64,000 nucleotides of DNA from an uncultured beta proteobacterium (GCA_903905735.1 CAIVHU010000013.1:1-64000); one strand, 5' to 3'; shown: positions 26,635 to 39,578, counted from the stretch's first letter. Made by a program: numbers and translations. Notes: a model not told the origin generated them from the sequence alone.

Positions 26635-27064
26635 GCAATCTGGATGAAGACTTGTTTGCCCAGCACATGGGCGGCTGCTTCGATCTGGTCGAGTTTGGAT
26701 GCGTGGCGCAGGTTAAAGAGGCGGTCCACCTGCGGCATGTGCCACCCCAGGCGGCGCGCCAGTTCAGCCTTTTTGATGCCTTGCTCAGTCATGGACTGGT
26801 ACACGCCGAGCTTGGCGCACTCAAGGGCTGACGGGCGAACGGTTTTTTGGCCTTTTTGGGGCTTGCCGACAACAGGTAGTGGCTTGCGTGCATTAAGGTA
26901 CAAGGTACAAGGTAGAACGACAGCCCGGTTTCCAGTGCATCTATGGCGTTGAGCAAAGCCTCATCTTCGTCTGTACCAAAGGTAATGGCTTCGGGCACAT
27001 CTGCAAACGTCATCAGAACAGTGCCATTGTCATCAGGGGTCAGGGTCACGGGATCGTCAAACAT
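26631..27064 (-). pseudogene. hicB: HicB antitoxin, split by a heptanucleotide repeat
   Basis: The first frame, from ATG 27064 with AAGGAG upstream, encodes the HicB toxin-binding domain (VLMTFADVPEAITFGTDEDE, ending GLSFYL) and then runs off frame to a stop at 26789. The second frame resumes YLNARKPLPVVGKPQKGQ and carries a Xre-type helix-turn-helix (KKAELARRLGWHMPQVDRLF). The break is a tandem AAGGTAC tract at 26895-26914: removing two 7-bp copies restores one 144-codon gene. The toxin-binding half is still expressed behind an intact hicA, while the DNA-binding half is disconnected. It could be phase-variable. Confidence 0.8.
26895..26914. repeat. Heptanucleotide tandem repeat in hicB
   Basis: AAGGTAC, AAGGTAC, AAGGTA: nearly three copies of a 7-bp unit exactly at the hicB frame break. 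Each unit gained or lost shifts the frame by one. Confidence 0.85.
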
Positions 27065-27075
27065 TGCGTTACTCC

Positions 27076-27264
27076 TTACTTCAAGCCAAGCTGGCGTTTG
27101 ATGGCTGATTCCAGTCCCTTGCCAAGTTCTTGCGTACCGTGCATAGGGGCAGACTGCTTGCCGTTCAAGAACACTTTGAGGTGAGAACCTTTGCCTTGCG
27201 CGAAGGTCGCTCCCTGGAGTTCCAGCCACTTTCTGAATTGCTTGGAATTGATGTGCCAGAGCAT
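27076..27264 (-). CDS. hicA: HicA mRNA interferase toxin
   Basis: A 62-residue HicA toxin with the double-stranded-RNA-binding-like fold and the catalytic His in GKGSHLKVFLNGK near residue 27. It appears intact. The gene ends 11 bases before hicB, in the common toxin-first order. Start ATG 27264 (MLWHINSKQFRKWLELQG). Confidence 0.88.
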   Translation of the reverse strand: MLWHINSKQFRKWLELQGATFAQGKGSHLKVFLNGKQSAPMHGTQELGKGLESAIKRQLGLK

Positions 27265-27287
27265 AACTTATGTGTTGTGTTTTGGTT

Positions 27288-28919
27288 TCAACCTGCGCTT
27301 TGCAGCGCCAGCCCGGCGTGTTCACGCAGCGGGTGGAAGTGGATTTTGGGGAATCGCTCCTGCGCCAGGCGCACGTCGTACGGGCTGGTGCACAGGTAGG
27401 CCAGCGTGTCGGCGGCATCGCGCGCCATGCGCTGCGGGTAGGCGTTGACAAACTCTTTGAGTTCCGCTGGCGTGTCGGCGGTGATCCAGCGCGCGCCAGT
27501 GTACTGGCTGTTCTCTAACCGGATGTCGGCGTCGTATTCCCCTTTGAGGCGGTGCTGCACCACTTCAAACTGCAACTGGCCCACCGCGCCGAGCAGCATG
27601 TTGCCGCCCATTTCGGGGCGAAACACCTGGATCGCGCCTTCTTCACCGAGTTGCGCTAGGCCTTGCTGAAGTTGTTTGGTGCGCAGCGGGTTTTTCAGGA
27701 TCACGGTGTTGAACATTTCCGGGGCAAAAAACGGCAGGCCGGTGAACAGCAGGTTTACCGAGCCGTCGGTAATCGTGTCGCCCAGTTGTACCCCGCCGTG
27801 GGTGGTGAACCCGACGATGTCGCCCGCATAGGCTTCCTCCACCGCCTCGCGGCGCTGGCTCATGAAGGTCACCACGCTGGTCGGGCGCAGCTCCTTGCCG
27901 GTGCGCATCACCTTGAGTTTCATGCCCGGCGTGTATTTGCCGCTGGCCATGCGCACAAAGGCGATGCGGTCGCGGTGGTTGGCATCCATGTTGGCCTGCA
28001 CCTTGAACACCACGCCCGAAAAAGCGTCGTCTTCGGGATGCACTTCCTTGATGACCGGCTGCTTGTTGACCACGAAGGAGCTGGTGCGCGCACCCGGCGA
28101 TGGGGCCAGATCAATCAGCGCGTCCAGCACTTCCATCACACCAAAGTTGTTGACGCCGGAGCCGAAAAACACCGGGGTTTGTTTGCCCGCCAGAAAGGCC
28201 TCGCGGTCAAATTGTGGCGAGGCCCCGGTGGCGAGTTCCATGCTGTCCACCGCAGTTTCAAACTCGTGGCCAAAGCGCTTGAGCAAGGTGGCCCGATCGC
28301 TCATCGGCAGCGTGGTGAAGTCCTTCGGGCCGCGGTCGCTACCGGGTTCGAACACCGTCATGGCTTCGGTGCGCAGATTGATGATGCCGCCGAAGGTTTT
28401 GCCCTGGCCCACGGGCCAGGTCATGGGCACGCAAGGCATGCCGAGTTCGCGTTCCACCTCGTCCAGAATGTCCAGCGGGTCGCGCACCTCGCGGTCCATC
28501 TTGTTGACGAAGGTGATGATGGGCGTGTCGCGCTGGCGGCAGACCTCGATCAGGCGGCGGGTTTGGGACTCGACCCCGTTGGCCGCGTCGATCACCATCA
28601 GGGCCGAGTCCACGGCGGTGAGTACGCGGTAGGTGTCCTCGGAGAAGTCTTTGTGGCCGGGGGTGTCGAGCAGGTTGACCACGTGGTCGCGGTACACCAT
28701 CTGCATCACGCTCGATGCGACCGAGATGCCGCGTTGCTTTTCAATCTCCATCCAGTCAGAGGTGGCGTGGCGCGTGGCCTTGCGCGCCTTCACCGATCCG
28801 GCGATCTGGATCGCGCCCGAGAACAGCAAGAGCTTTTCGGTCAGGGTTGTTTTACCCGCGTCAGGGTGAGAAATAATGGCAAAGGTGCGGCGCCGGCGGG
28901 TTTCAAAAGCGTAAGTCAC
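27288..28919 (-). CDS. prfC: Peptide chain release factor 3
   Basis: RF3, a GTPase that recycles RF1/RF2 from the ribosome after termination. G1 is SHPDAGKTTLTEK near residue 17, G2 lies in QRGISVASS, G3 is DTPGHKDFSEDTY and G4 is NKMDRE. The protein of about 543 residues has the usual three domains. I prefer GTG 28919 (reading as MTYAFETRRRRTFAIIS), which matches homologues; the frame stays open to an ATG at 29012 but that extension is not conserved-looking. Confidence 0.93.
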   Translation of the reverse strand: MTYAFETRRRRTFAIISHPDAGKTTLTEKLLLFSGAIQIAGSVKARKATRHATSDWMEIEKQRGISVASSVMQMVYRDHVVNLLDTPGHKDFSEDTYRVLTAVDSALMVIDAANGVESQTRRLIEVCRQRDTPIITFVNKMDREVRDPLDILDEVERELGMPCVPMTWPVGQGKTFGGIINLRTEAMTVFEPGSDRGPKDFTTLPMSDRATLLKRFGHEFETAVDSMELATGASPQFDREAFLAGKQTPVFFGSGVNNFGVMEVLDALIDLAPSPGARTSSFVVNKQPVIKEVHPEDDAFSGVVFKVQANMDANHRDRIAFVRMASGKYTPGMKLKVMRTGKELRPTSVVTFMSQRREAVEEAYAGDIVGFTTHGGVQLGDTITDGSVNLLFTGLPFFAPEMFNTVILKNPLRTKQLQQGLAQLGEEGAIQVFRPEMGGNMLLGAVGQLQFEVVQHRLKGEYDADIRLENSQYTGARWITADTPAELKEFVNAYPQRMARDAADTLAYLCTSPYDVRLAQERFPKIHFHPLREHAGLALQSAG

Positions 28920-29131
28920 AAAGAGGTCTCGGGTCAGGGGCGCAAGGTGCCGTGGGGATGGCAGTGCAACGCGCAGCAAACAAGCGGTTTCGTTGTCCCA
29001 TATCAAGGACATGGAAATCCGGCTATTTTAAAGGTCACCCGACATGGTTCCTGCGCCACGTTTGGTGCTAAATTCAAGACGGTGAAGAATGCATATTGGC
29101 GGGGGTCCTGGTCACCGTCAATGCACCTATT

Positions 29132-30836
<1,705 letters not shown>

Positions 30837-30882
30837 GTCACGAATCTGTAGCAACCCATTGCATCAAAAGCGAGGAAACGAT

Positions 30883-32154
30883 ATGGCGAACGATAGTGAA
30901 AAAATCCCGGAAATCCACCAGTTGGTGCGTCATACCGTGGCGCTGGTCCTGGCCGGTGGCAGGGGGTCGCGGCTCAAGCAGTTGACGGACACGCGTGCCA
31001 AACCGGCGGTGTACTTTGGGGGCAAGTTCCGCATCATTGATTTTGCGTTGTCGAACTGCCTGAATTCCGGCATCCGGCGTATGGCCATCGTGACACAGTA
31101 CAAATCGCACTCGCTGATGCGCCACATGCAGCGCGGCTGGAGTTTTTTGCGCGCTGAACTCAACGAAATGGTGGATTTGCTGCCGGCGTCGCAGCGCACC
31201 GGCGAAGAGCATTGGTACCGCGGCACAGCTGATGCCATCTTCCAGAATCTGGACATCATTCGCTCGAGCAACCCCAAATTTATTGTCATTCTGGCGGGTG
31301 ATCACGTCTACAAGATGGACTATTCGATCATGCTCAAGGACCACGTGGCGCGTGGTGCAGGCTGCACGGTGGGCTGCATTGAGGTGCCGCGCGCCGAGGC
31401 CACTGCTTTTGGCGTGATGGCCATTGACGAGGAGCGGCGCGTGACTGCTTTTGTCGAGAAACCTGCTGATCCGCCGCCGATGCCGGGTAACGATGCGGTG
31501 TCGCTGGCCAGCATGGGCATTTATGTGTTCAACGCCGATTACCTGTACAAGCTGCTGGAAGACGATCTGGCCAATCCTAATTCGGAGCACGATTTTGGCA
31601 AGAACGTGATTCCGGCTGCCGTGGCCCACGGTCGTGCTATGGCGCACCCGTTTGGGCTGTCGTGTGTCTCCCGGGTATCCGGTGTGCAGCCATATTGGCG
31701 TGATGTGGGCACGATCGACGCCTTCTGGTCAGCCAATCTGGACCTGGCCTCCACCGTGCCCGAGCTCGACATTTATGACACGGATTGGCCCATCTGGACT
31801 TATCAGCGCCAGTTACCGCCGGCCAAGTTTGTGCCCGACACCTTGGGCCAGAACGGTGTGGCGGTGAACACGCTGGTGTCAGGGGGATGCATCGTGTCTG
31901 GCTCGTATGTGGCGCATTCGGTGCTGTTTTCTGAAGTGCGGGTGCACTCGTTCTGCCGCATCGAAGAGGCGGTGGTGCTGCCTGATGTCACCATCCAGCG
32001 CAATTGCCGTTTGAAGAAGGTGGTGATCGACCGGGGCTGCACGATTCCTGAAGGGCTGGTGGTGGGAGAGGACGCGGCGTTGGACGCGCAGCGTTTTGAG
32101 CGCACCGAAGGTGGTGTGGTACTGATCACCAGCGACTTGTTGGCCAGGCTTTGA
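30883..32154 (+). CDS. glgC: Glucose-1-phosphate adenylyltransferase
   Basis: Makes ADP-glucose from glucose 1-phosphate and ATP, the committed and usually allosterically controlled step of bacterial glycogen synthesis. The nucleotide-binding N-terminus is [20 protein letters not shown], with [20 protein letters not shown] following; the catalytic region includes [16 protein letters not shown] and [13 protein letters not shown] left-handed beta-helix follows at the C-terminus. 423 residues, normal. Start ATG 30883 has AGGA seven bases upstream. 16 bases separate it from glgA. Confidence 0.95.
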   Translation: MANDSEKIPEIHQLVRHTVALVLAGGRGSRLKQLTDTRAKPAVYFGGKFRIIDFALSNCLNSGIRRMAIVTQYKSHSLMRHMQRGWSFLRAELNEMVDLLPASQRTGEEHWYRGTADAIFQNLDIIRSSNPKFIVILAGDHVYKMDYSIMLKDHVARGAGCTVGCIEVPRAEATAFGVMAIDEERRVTAFVEKPADPPPMPGNDAVSLASMGIYVFNADYLYKLLEDDLANPNSEHDFGKNVIPAAVAHGRAMAHPFGLSCVSRVSGVQPYWRDVGTIDAFWSANLDLASTVPELDIYDTDWPIWTYQRQLPPAKFVPDTLGQNGVAVNTLVSGGCIVSGSYVAHSVLFSEVRVHSFCRIEEAVVLPDVTIQRNCRLKKVVIDRGCTIPEGLVVGEDAALDAQRFERTEGGVVLITSDLLARL

Positions 32155-32170
32155 GCAGAAGGTTTTTTCA

Positions 32171-33619
32171 ATGAATGTGTTGCAAGTCAGTGCCGAGATT
32201 TTTCCCCTGCTCAAAACCGGGGGGCTGGCAGACATTGCCGGTGCCTTGCCCGCTGCGTTGCAGTCGGTGGGCTGTCAGGTGCGGGTGGTATTGCCAGGGT
32301 TTCCGGCCATTTTGGCGGACCTGGCAGACTCCTGGATACTGGCTGAACTCACGGCACCCTGGGGTGAGCGGCTGCAGGTGCGCCAGGGCCGCTTGCGCAC
32401 GCTCAATCTGGATGCCTACATCATCGATCTGCCGCACCTGTATGCCCGTGCGGGCAGCCCTTACGAAGATGCCTGGCGACAGCCTTATGCCGACAACCAT
32501 CGGCGTTTTGCATTGTTGAGCTGGGTGGCTGCGCAGTTGGCGCACGGGCTGGACCCCCACTGGCAGCCACAGGTGGTGCACAGCCATGACTGGCACGCAG
32601 GCCTGACCTCGGCTTACATGGCCTTCATGCCGCATAGCTCTCTGCGCGTGGCCACGGTCTTCACCATTCATAACCTGGCCTACCAAGGGGTGTTTTCCCC
32701 CGCGTGTTTTTACGAACTGGGCCTGCCGCATGAGGCGTTTGCGGTGAATGGTGTGGAGTTTTATGGCCAGGTGTCGTTCATGAAAGCCGGGCTGTACTAC
32801 GCTGATCACATCACCACGGTCAGCCCCACTTATGCCCGTGAAATCCAGACCCCGCAGCAGGGCTGCGGCTTTGATGGCCTGTTGCGCACCCGTTCAAGGG
32901 CTCTCTCAGGCATTCTGAATGCGGTGGACGATGCGGTCTGGAACCCCGCTACCGATCATCACCTGACCAGTCCGTATGACGTGCAGGACATGACTGGTAA
33001 AGCGCTTTGCAAGGCCGCACTGCAGCAGGAACTGGGTTTGACAGTGCAGGCGGATGCTCCGCTGTTTGGTGTGGTGAGCCGTCTGACCGACCAGAAAGGC
33101 CTGCATCTGGTGCTGGGCGCGCTCGATGCCATCCTGGCGCGTGGCGGGCAACTGGTGCTGCTGGGCACCGGCGAAGCCCATCTGGAGGCGCTTTTCAAGG
33201 CGCGGGCGGCGCAGCATTCCCACGCGGTTTCGGTGCGTATCGGTTACGACGAGGCCTATGCCCACCGTATTTTTTCTGCGACCGACGTGACTTTGGTCCC
33301 CTCGCAGTTTGAGCCTTGTGGCCTGACACAGATGTATGGTCTGAAATACGGTAGCCTGCCGTTGGTACACCGTGTCGGCGGTCTGGCCGACACGGTGGTA
33401 GATTGTTCGTTGGAAAACATGGCTGAAGGCCGGGCCAACGGTTTTGTGTTTGATGACTTCAATTTGCAGGCGCTGGAGCGTGCCATGGCCCGTGCCTTCG
33501 CCTTGTACGCTCGCAAGTCGGAGTGGAAAAAGGTGCGTGCCTTTGGCATGCGTCAGGATTTGGGGTGGCAAAGTGCCGCCCGGCTGTACGCTGCCTTGTA
33601 TCAGCATTTGTACGCGTAA
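32171..33619 (+). CDS. glgA: Glycogen synthase (ADP-glucose type)
   Basis: Extends alpha-1,4-glucan chains from ADP-glucose (GT5). The N-terminal ADP-glucose-binding KTGGLADI motif is at 15-22, with HSHDWHAGLTSAYMAF near 138 and the C-terminal donor site SQFEPCGLTQMYGLKYG near 377. At 482 residues it is a complete GlgA. It follows glgC at 16 bases, and its substrate is the glgC product. Confidence 0.95.
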   Translation: MNVLQVSAEIFPLLKTGGLADIAGALPAALQSVGCQVRVVLPGFPAILADLADSWILAELTAPWGERLQVRQGRLRTLNLDAYIIDLPHLYARAGSPYEDAWRQPYADNHRRFALLSWVAAQLAHGLDPHWQPQVVHSHDWHAGLTSAYMAFMPHSSLRVATVFTIHNLAYQGVFSPACFYELGLPHEAFAVNGVEFYGQVSFMKAGLYYADHITTVSPTYAREIQTPQQGCGFDGLLRTRSRALSGILNAVDDAVWNPATDHHLTSPYDVQDMTGKALCKAALQQELGLTVQADAPLFGVVSRLTDQKGLHLVLGALDAILARGGQLVLLGTGEAHLEALFKARAAQHSHAVSVRIGYDEAYAHRIFSATDVTLVPSQFEPCGLTQMYGLKYGSLPLVHRVGGLADTVVDCSLENMAEGRANGFVFDDFNLQALERAMARAFALYARKSEWKKVRAFGMRQDLGWQSAARLYAALYQHLYA

Positions 33620-33650
33620 GTTTTTGCAGGTCAATGGGGTAACGCTGGCG

Positions 33651-33679
33651 GGGGGCCGGTGCCCCCTCTCCTATTTTTT
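33651..33679 (+). terminator. Hairpin with distant T-run between glgA and malQ
   Basis: GGGGGC/GCCCCC with a CGGT loop (33651-33666), then seven bases and TTTTTT (33674-33679). The gap makes it a weak terminator or attenuator that would lower malQ relative to glgCA. Confidence 0.4.
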
Positions 33680-33689
33680 GGACAATTGA

Positions 33690-35216
33690 ATGCCAAGTTC
33701 TTTGATGGATCTGCGCCGCGCCGGTGTGGTGTTGCACCCGACTTCGCTGCCAGGCCCGCATGGGTCGGGCGATCTGGGTCCCAATGCCTACTATTTTGTG
33801 GACTGGCTCCAAAAAGCCGGGCAAACCCTCTGGCAAACCTTGCCCTTGGGTCCTGTGGGGCCGGGGTACTCGCCCTACATGGGCAGTTCGGTATTTGCCG
33901 GTAACCCGATGCTGGTGGCGTTTGAGCCCCTGGTCGAGCGCGGCTGGCTGACTGCTGCCAGCATCCGGAATGATTTTGATGACCGGGCTGTGGATTACAA
34001 AGTGGTTTTGCCCTGGCGCATGGACAGGCTGCGCGAAGCTTTCGCCGGTTTTTTGGCCCACGCCACACCACAGGATCACCAGGCGCAGGCCCAGTGGGTT
34101 GCCACCCAGCAGATCTGGCTGGAAGACTACGCCCTGTTCATGGCGCTGGATCAGGCCCACACGCCCTTGCTCTGGCCACAGTGGCCCACGGCGGTGGCGC
34201 AAAGGCAACCAGCAGCGCTGGCCAAGGTGCGCGAGACAGCTGCTGATGAGCTCGCGTTTTGGCGTTTTGTGCAATGGCAGTTTGACAGCCAGTGGCAGGC
34301 GCTGAAAGCCTACGCGCGCAGCCGCGGCGTGCTGATGGTGGGGGATTTGCCGATTTTTGTGGCGCACCATGGGGCCGACTGCTGGGCCCGCCCGGACCTG
34401 TATCTGCTGGACGACATGGGGCGGCCGAAGGTGGTGGCGGGGGTGCCACCAGACTATTTTTCTACGACGGGGCAGCGATGGGGGAACCCCTTGTACAACT
34501 GGGAAGCCATGCAGGCGGATGGTTACCGTTGGTGGATTGAGCGCGTCAGGCGCCAGTTGACGCTGTCCGATGTGATTCGCATCGACCACTTTCGGGGGTT
34601 TGTCGATTATTGGGAAGTCCCGGCAGATGAACCCACCGCCATCAAAGGCTGTTGGCGAGACGGACCGGGTGATGCCTTGTTTGAGGCATTGACCCAGACG
34701 CTGGGTCCGCTGCCCATCATTGCGGAAGACCTGGGCATCATCACTGACGAGGTTGTCCGGATGCGTCAGCGCACCGGTTTTCCCGGCATGCGGGTGCTGC
34801 AGTTTGCTTTTTCAGGTGACGCCCATCACCCCTTCCTGCCGCACAACTTCGAGCCCAATACCGTGGTGTATACCGGCACCCATGACAACGATACCCTGCT
34901 TGGCTGGTGGGCCAGTTGCAGCCCCCATGAACGGGCTTTTGCGCAAGCGTATCTTGACGTGGTGGAGGATGAAGATTTCACTTGGGCCTTGCTGCGGGCG
35001 GCGGCGATGTCCGTGGCCAAGCTGTCTTTATGCCAGTTCCAGGATGTGCTGGAGCTTGGAACTGCTCACCGCATGAATGTGCCGGGCACCATGGCAGGCT
35101 GCTGGACCTGGCGCTTCAGCTGGGATTGGGTGGAGCCCGAAGCGTCATTGCGGCTTGCACATATCGCGGCCGCGAGTGCGCGCGCAGGCTTTGAGCGACT
35201 TGACTTGAAGGCCTGA
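33690..35216 (+). CDS. malQ: 4-alpha-glucanotransferase (amylomaltase)
   Basis: A GH77 disproportionating enzyme that transfers alpha-1,4-glucan segments and recycles maltooligosaccharides from glycogen breakdown. Family motifs: AGVVLHPTSLPGPHGSGDLG at the N-terminus, DLPIFVAHHGADCWARPDLY near 215, the nucleophile region IRIDHFRGFVDYWEVP near 295, the acid in IIAEDLGIIT near 345, and GTHDND near 395. At 508 residues it is complete. Ends 29 bases before the convergent glgX. Confidence 0.93.
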   Translation: MPSSLMDLRRAGVVLHPTSLPGPHGSGDLGPNAYYFVDWLQKAGQTLWQTLPLGPVGPGYSPYMGSSVFAGNPMLVAFEPLVERGWLTAASIRNDFDDRAVDYKVVLPWRMDRLREAFAGFLAHATPQDHQAQAQWVATQQIWLEDYALFMALDQAHTPLLWPQWPTAVAQRQPAALAKVRETAADELAFWRFVQWQFDSQWQALKAYARSRGVLMVGDLPIFVAHHGADCWARPDLYLLDDMGRPKVVAGVPPDYFSTTGQRWGNPLYNWEAMQADGYRWWIERVRRQLTLSDVIRIDHFRGFVDYWEVPADEPTAIKGCWRDGPGDALFEALTQTLGPLPIIAEDLGIITDEVVRMRQRTGFPGMRVLQFAFSGDAHHPFLPHNFEPNTVVYTGTHDNDTLLGWWASCSPHERAFAQAYLDVVEDEDFTWALLRAAAMSVAKLSLCQFQDVLELGTAHRMNVPGTMAGCWTWRFSWDWVEPEASLRLAHIAAASARAGFERLDLKA

Positions 35217-35245
35217 CGTCATATCGTCCGGCGCCGCGTAGGTGT

Positions 35246-37357
35246 CTATTTGCGCGTGACGATTTGCTGAAGCAGCAACAGGCTGTGCGCTGCTACCGGC
35301 AGTTCGGTCGTGCCTGCGCCCTGCCAGTCGGCCAGGCCCAATGGGTGGCTGGTGTCGAGCAGACCCTGCCAATGACCTCGCGGCAAGACAAAGTGCTCAG
35401 GATGGGCCGCGTTGTTGACCAGTAGCAGCAAGGGCGAGCCAGAGCGGCCGGGTTTGCCGATCAGGCAACCCAAGGCGCGGCGCTGGGGCAATTGCCAGGC
35501 AGAGCCCTGCAACACGCTGCCGTCCGCGTTCCACCAGGACAGGTCGTAGATGCCGTCAGCATCGGCAATGCCGCTGTACCAGACATTGGCAAAAGGCTGC
35601 AAGCGCTGGCGCAGGCTGATCACGTGCTGGGTAAAGGCCAGCAACTCGGCATCCACTTGAGACCAGTCCAGCCAGGTGATGGCATTGTCCTGACAGTAAG
35701 GGTTGTTGTTGCCGTCCTGCGTGTGCCTCAGTTCATCGCCGGCACACAGCATGGGGGTGCCTTGGGCCAGCAGGTTGGTGGCCAGCAAGGCGCGCTGTAA
35801 CAGTTGACGAAGTTGGGTGACCTTGGCATCGGCGCTGGGCCCTTCCATGCCGCAGTTGAAGTTGAGGTTATTGCCTTGGCCATCGCGGTTGTTTTCGCCA
35901 TTGGCCAGGTTGTGCCGGTGGTTGTAGCTCAGCAGGTCCAGCAGGGTGAAACCGTCGTGCGAGATGACATAGTTCACCGACTCGGAGGGCTCGCGCCTGC
36001 GCGCCTGGTACAGGTCCGACGAACCGCACAACCGCATGGCAAATTCACCCAGCGTGCCGCCACTGCCCGCTGCATGCGGAGATGCCACGCTCTGCACCCA
36101 GAAACGGCGCATGCTGTCTCGGAAGTGGTCATTCCACTCCAGCCAGCCACGTGGGAACTGACCCACCTGATAGCCTCCCGGACCGATATCCCAGGGCTCG
36201 GCAATCATCTTGACCCGGCACAGCACCGGGTCCTGCGCCACGGCAGCAAAAAAAGCCGCCTGCGGCGAAAAGCCACTGTCAGTGCGACCCAGTACGGTCG
36301 CCAGGTCAAAGCGGAAACCATCCACATGCATGTCACTGACCCAGTAACGCAGGCTGTCCATAACCAGTTGCAAAACCCGGGGTTGGCGGATATCCAGGGT
36401 GTTGCCGCAGCCGCTGTAGTTCTCGTAGTGGTTCAGGTCATTGGCCACCAAGCGGTAGTAGCCAGCGTTGTCGAGCCCACGAAAGCTCAGCGTGGGACCG
36501 TTGTGGCCGGCCTCGGCAGTGTGGTTGTACACCACGTCGAGGATCACCTCCAGGCCAGCCGCATGCAGGGTACGCACCATCTGGCGAAACTCATCACGTG
36601 GCGACAGACCGTCCTGGCCGCTGGCCAGTCGCGGGTTCAGACAGAAGAAACCCAGGGTGTTGTAGCCCCAATAGTTGCTCAGACCCATCTCCACCAGGCG
36701 TTCTTCACTCAGGTGGTAGTGCACCGGCAGCAAGCTGACTGCCGTGATGCCCAGAGCCTTCAGGTAGCTGATCGAGGCCGGGTGCGCCAGCCCGGCGTAG
36801 GTGCCTTGCAACTGTTCGGGGATGTCCGGGTGGGTCTTGCTGAAGCCCTTGACATGACACTCGTAGAGGATGGAACTGGACAGTGCCGTGGATGGTGGGT
36901 GGTCACCTTCCCAGTCAAAACTGTCGTGCACGACACGCGCCTTGAGGGCCACCGAGGCGTTGTCCCGGGTGTCAAGATGGCGAGGATGCATGCGGTCTGG
37001 CGCGAAATGTTCATCTGACCAGATGAACTCGCCCACAATGTCGCGCGCGTAGGGGTCCAGCAGAAGCTTGGAGGCATCAAAGCGATGGCCGCGGTCGGGT
37101 CGCCATGGGCCAGATGCACGAAAGCCATAGACCAAGCCGGGCTGGGCGTTGGGGAGGTAACCATGCCAGATGTCGCCAGTGTGTCCTTTGAGGCGAAGTC
37201 GGGCCAGCTCCTCGGTGCCGTGACTGTCAAACAGACACAGATCCATGGCCTGGGCATGGCCGGAAAACACGGCAAAGTTGATGCCTTTCCCATCGAAATG
37301 GGCTCCGAGCGGCCAGGGTTGCCCCAACTGTGTGGCGGAAATGTTCAGGCGGTCCAT
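35246..37357 (-). CDS. glgX: Glycogen debranching enzyme
   Basis: A GH13 isoamylase-type enzyme that hydrolyses alpha-1,6 branches of phosphorylase limit dextrins. An N-terminal CBM48 ([19 protein letters not shown]) precedes the barrel. Catalytic residues are in [14 protein letters not shown] (nucleophile Asp), MIAEPWDIG (Glu) and [14 protein letters not shown] (Asp). 703 residues, near the usual 660-720. It overlaps the end of glgB by 13 bases, so glgP-glgB-glgX read as one unit. Confidence 0.94.
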   Translation of the reverse strand: MDRLNISATQLGQPWPLGAHFDGKGINFAVFSGHAQAMDLCLFDSHGTEELARLRLKGHTGDIWHGYLPNAQPGLVYGFRASGPWRPDRGHRFDASKLLLDPYARDIVGEFIWSDEHFAPDRMHPRHLDTRDNASVALKARVVHDSFDWEGDHPPSTALSSSILYECHVKGFSKTHPDIPEQLQGTYAGLAHPASISYLKALGITAVSLLPVHYHLSEERLVEMGLSNYWGYNTLGFFCLNPRLASGQDGLSPRDEFRQMVRTLHAAGLEVILDVVYNHTAEAGHNGPTLSFRGLDNAGYYRLVANDLNHYENYSGCGNTLDIRQPRVLQLVMDSLRYWVSDMHVDGFRFDLATVLGRTDSGFSPQAAFFAAVAQDPVLCRVKMIAEPWDIGPGGYQVGQFPRGWLEWNDHFRDSMRRFWVQSVASPHAAGSGGTLGEFAMRLCGSSDLYQARRREPSESVNYVISHDGFTLLDLLSYNHRHNLANGENNRDGQGNNLNFNCGMEGPSADAKVTQLRQLLQRALLATNLLAQGTPMLCAGDELRHTQDGNNNPYCQDNAITWLDWSQVDAELLAFTQHVISLRQRLQPFANVWYSGIADADGIYDLSWWNADGSVLQGSAWQLPQRRALGCLIGKPGRSGSPLLLLVNNAAHPEHFVLPRGHWQGLLDTSHPLGLADWQGAGTTELPVAAHSLLLLQQIVTRK

Positions 37358-39525
37358 TTCAGGAAGATAGTCGCCAGCGGCGGTATGGTCAGCAAGATCG
37401 AATTCAGCTTGCCATGCCAGGGTGTGTCGTCGGCCAAGTTGCCCGCGGCCAGTGAGCAGACGTTGCTGCCACCGTAAGCGGCCCAGTCGGTGTTAAGCAG
37501 TTCCTGGTAGTGGCCCGGGCGCGGTAAGCCCAGGCGATAGTCCGTCCAGACACTGGGTGTGAAATTGCACAGCACCACCACGAAGCTGTCCTGGTCGGTC
37601 GACCAGCGGACAAAACTCAGCACCGAGCGCTGGTTATCGTTGTGATCAATCCATTCAAAGCCTGCGGGGACAAAGTCCTGGGTGTATAGCGCCGGGGTGG
37701 CTCGGTACAGGTGGTTCAGGTCACGCACCAGCGTCTGCACACCCACGTGTTGTGGGTTGTCAAGCAGGTGCCAGTCCAGGCTGTGGTCGTGGTTCCATTC
37801 GCGATCCTGTGCCAACTCGCAGCCCATGAAAAGCAGCTTCTTGCCTGGGTGACCAAACATGTATCCCAGAAAGGTGCGCACATTGGCAAATTGCTGCCAG
37901 CGGTCTCCAGGCATCTTGCTGAGCAGGGAGCCTTTGCCGTGGACCACTTCGTCATGCGAGATGGGCAGCACAAAATTTTCATTGAACGCATAGACCATGC
38001 TGAAGGTCATCTCGCCCTGATGATGCTGCCGGTAGATCGGATCGCGCGCCATGTAGGCAAGGGTGTCGTGCATCCAGCCCATGTTCCACTTGTAATGAAA
38101 GCCCAGCCCCCCCGCGAAGGTGGGGCGCGACACGGCGGGGTACGCGGTGGATTCTTCGGCCAGCGTGATGGCTTGCTCACGTTCCACCCCGACGACCTCG
38201 TTCATGCGTTTGAGGAACGCGATCGCTTCCAGATTCTCACGTCCGCCGTAGATGTTGGGAATCCACTCGCCGTCATTGCGGCTGTAATCGCGGTACAACA
38301 TGGACGCCACAGCATCCACCCGCAAGCCATCCACGCCAAAGCGCTCCAGCCAATACAGCGCATTGCCCACCAGGAAGTTTTTGACCTCGGTACGTCCCAG
38401 GTTGTAGATCAGCGTGTTCCAGTCGTTGTGGAAACCTTCGCGCGGGTCGGCGTATTCGTACAGATGGGTGCCGTCAAAATTGGCCAGACCATGGGCATCG
38501 GTGGGGAAGTGGGCTGGCACCCAGTCCAGAATCAGGCCAATGCCTGCCTCATGACAACGCGCCACCAAGCGGCCAAAGCCCGCAGCGTCACCAAAACGTG
38601 AGGTAGGTGCGTACAGCCCAATGGGCTGGTAGCCCCAGGAGCCATCAAAAGGGTGCTCGCTGACGGGCAGCAATTCAAGATGGGTGAAACCCATGTCCTG
38701 TGCGTACGGCACCAGGGAGTCGGCCAGTTCGTCCCAGGTTAGCCAGCGGTTGCCTTCTTCCGTGACGCGTCGCCAGGAGCCCAGATGCACTTCGTAGATG
38801 CTCATGGGCGCATCCAGTGCATTGGCGCGTTTGCGTGCCTCGGAGGGTGCAATTTTGTCTGGCAAAGCCCCCACGACGCTGGCCGTGGCAGGGCGAAGCT
38901 CCGATTGCAGCGCGTAGGGGTCGGCGCGATCAGGTAGCACATCGCCGCGCTGTGAACGGAGTTCAAATTTGTAAAGCGCACCAGCCTGCACGCCCGGCAG
39001 GAAGATCTCCCAGACGCCACACTCCCGTCGCAGCCGCATGGGGTGCCTTCTGCCATCCCAGAAATTGAAGTCGCCCACCACGCTGACCCGCGATGCGTTG
39101 GGTGCCCATACGGCAAAGCGGGTGCCGGTGACACCCTCCATGGTGCAAAGCTGCGCACCCAGCACCTCAAAAGGCCGCAGATGCGTGCCTTCGCCAAGCA
39201 GCCAGACATCCATTTCACCCAGCACCAAGGGGAAGCGGTAAGGGTCATCCAGTAAACTGACAAAACCACTGGTCCACTGCACTTGTAGTTGGTACGGTGC
39301 ATCAGGCTTAGCGTTGACCACGCCTTCAAAAAAACCGTCGGCGTGGCGCTGGGTCAACGCCCCAAGCGCCTTTCCATCCAGGCTGAGTACCTTGACCGTT
39401 TGCGCCGTCGGCAAAAAGCAGCGCACCGACGTCTTGCCACCTTTGGCTTTATGAGGACCCAGGATGGCGAAAGGGTCGCTGTGGCTGGCTCGGCAGACCC
39501 GGTCGATATCGTGGGATGACAACAT
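37345..39525 (-). CDS. glgB: 1,4-alpha-glucan branching enzyme
   Basis: Creates alpha-1,6 branches during glycogen synthesis (GH13). An N-terminal CBM48 pair ([20 protein letters not shown] near 140) precedes the barrel; catalytic residues lie in [18 protein letters not shown] (Asp), LAEESTAYP (Glu) and [16 protein letters not shown] (Asp). 726 residues, normal. Start ATG 39525 ([20 protein letters not shown]) matches homologues. It is 53 bases from the upstream glgP. Confidence 0.94.
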   Translation of the reverse strand: MLSSHDIDRVCRASHSDPFAILGPHKAKGGKTSVRCFLPTAQTVKVLSLDGKALGALTQRHADGFFEGVVNAKPDAPYQLQVQWTSGFVSLLDDPYRFPLVLGEMDVWLLGEGTHLRPFEVLGAQLCTMEGVTGTRFAVWAPNASRVSVVGDFNFWDGRRHPMRLRRECGVWEIFLPGVQAGALYKFELRSQRGDVLPDRADPYALQSELRPATASVVGALPDKIAPSEARKRANALDAPMSIYEVHLGSWRRVTEEGNRWLTWDELADSLVPYAQDMGFTHLELLPVSEHPFDGSWGYQPIGLYAPTSRFGDAAGFGRLVARCHEAGIGLILDWVPAHFPTDAHGLANFDGTHLYEYADPREGFHNDWNTLIYNLGRTEVKNFLVGNALYWLERFGVDGLRVDAVASMLYRDYSRNDGEWIPNIYGGRENLEAIAFLKRMNEVVGVEREQAITLAEESTAYPAVSRPTFAGGLGFHYKWNMGWMHDTLAYMARDPIYRQHHQGEMTFSMVYAFNENFVLPISHDEVVHGKGSLLSKMPGDRWQQFANVRTFLGYMFGHPGKKLLFMGCELAQDREWNHDHSLDWHLLDNPQHVGVQTLVRDLNHLYRATPALYTQDFVPAGFEWIDHNDNQRSVLSFVRWSTDQDSFVVVLCNFTPSVWTDYRLGLPRPGHYQELLNTDWAAYGGSNVCSLAAGNLADDTPWHGKLNSILLTIPPLATIFLKWTA

Positions 39526-39578
39526 AAAAATCTTTCTTGAGACAAGTTCCGTGCTGGCAAGCAGCGTGACCTGTTTGC

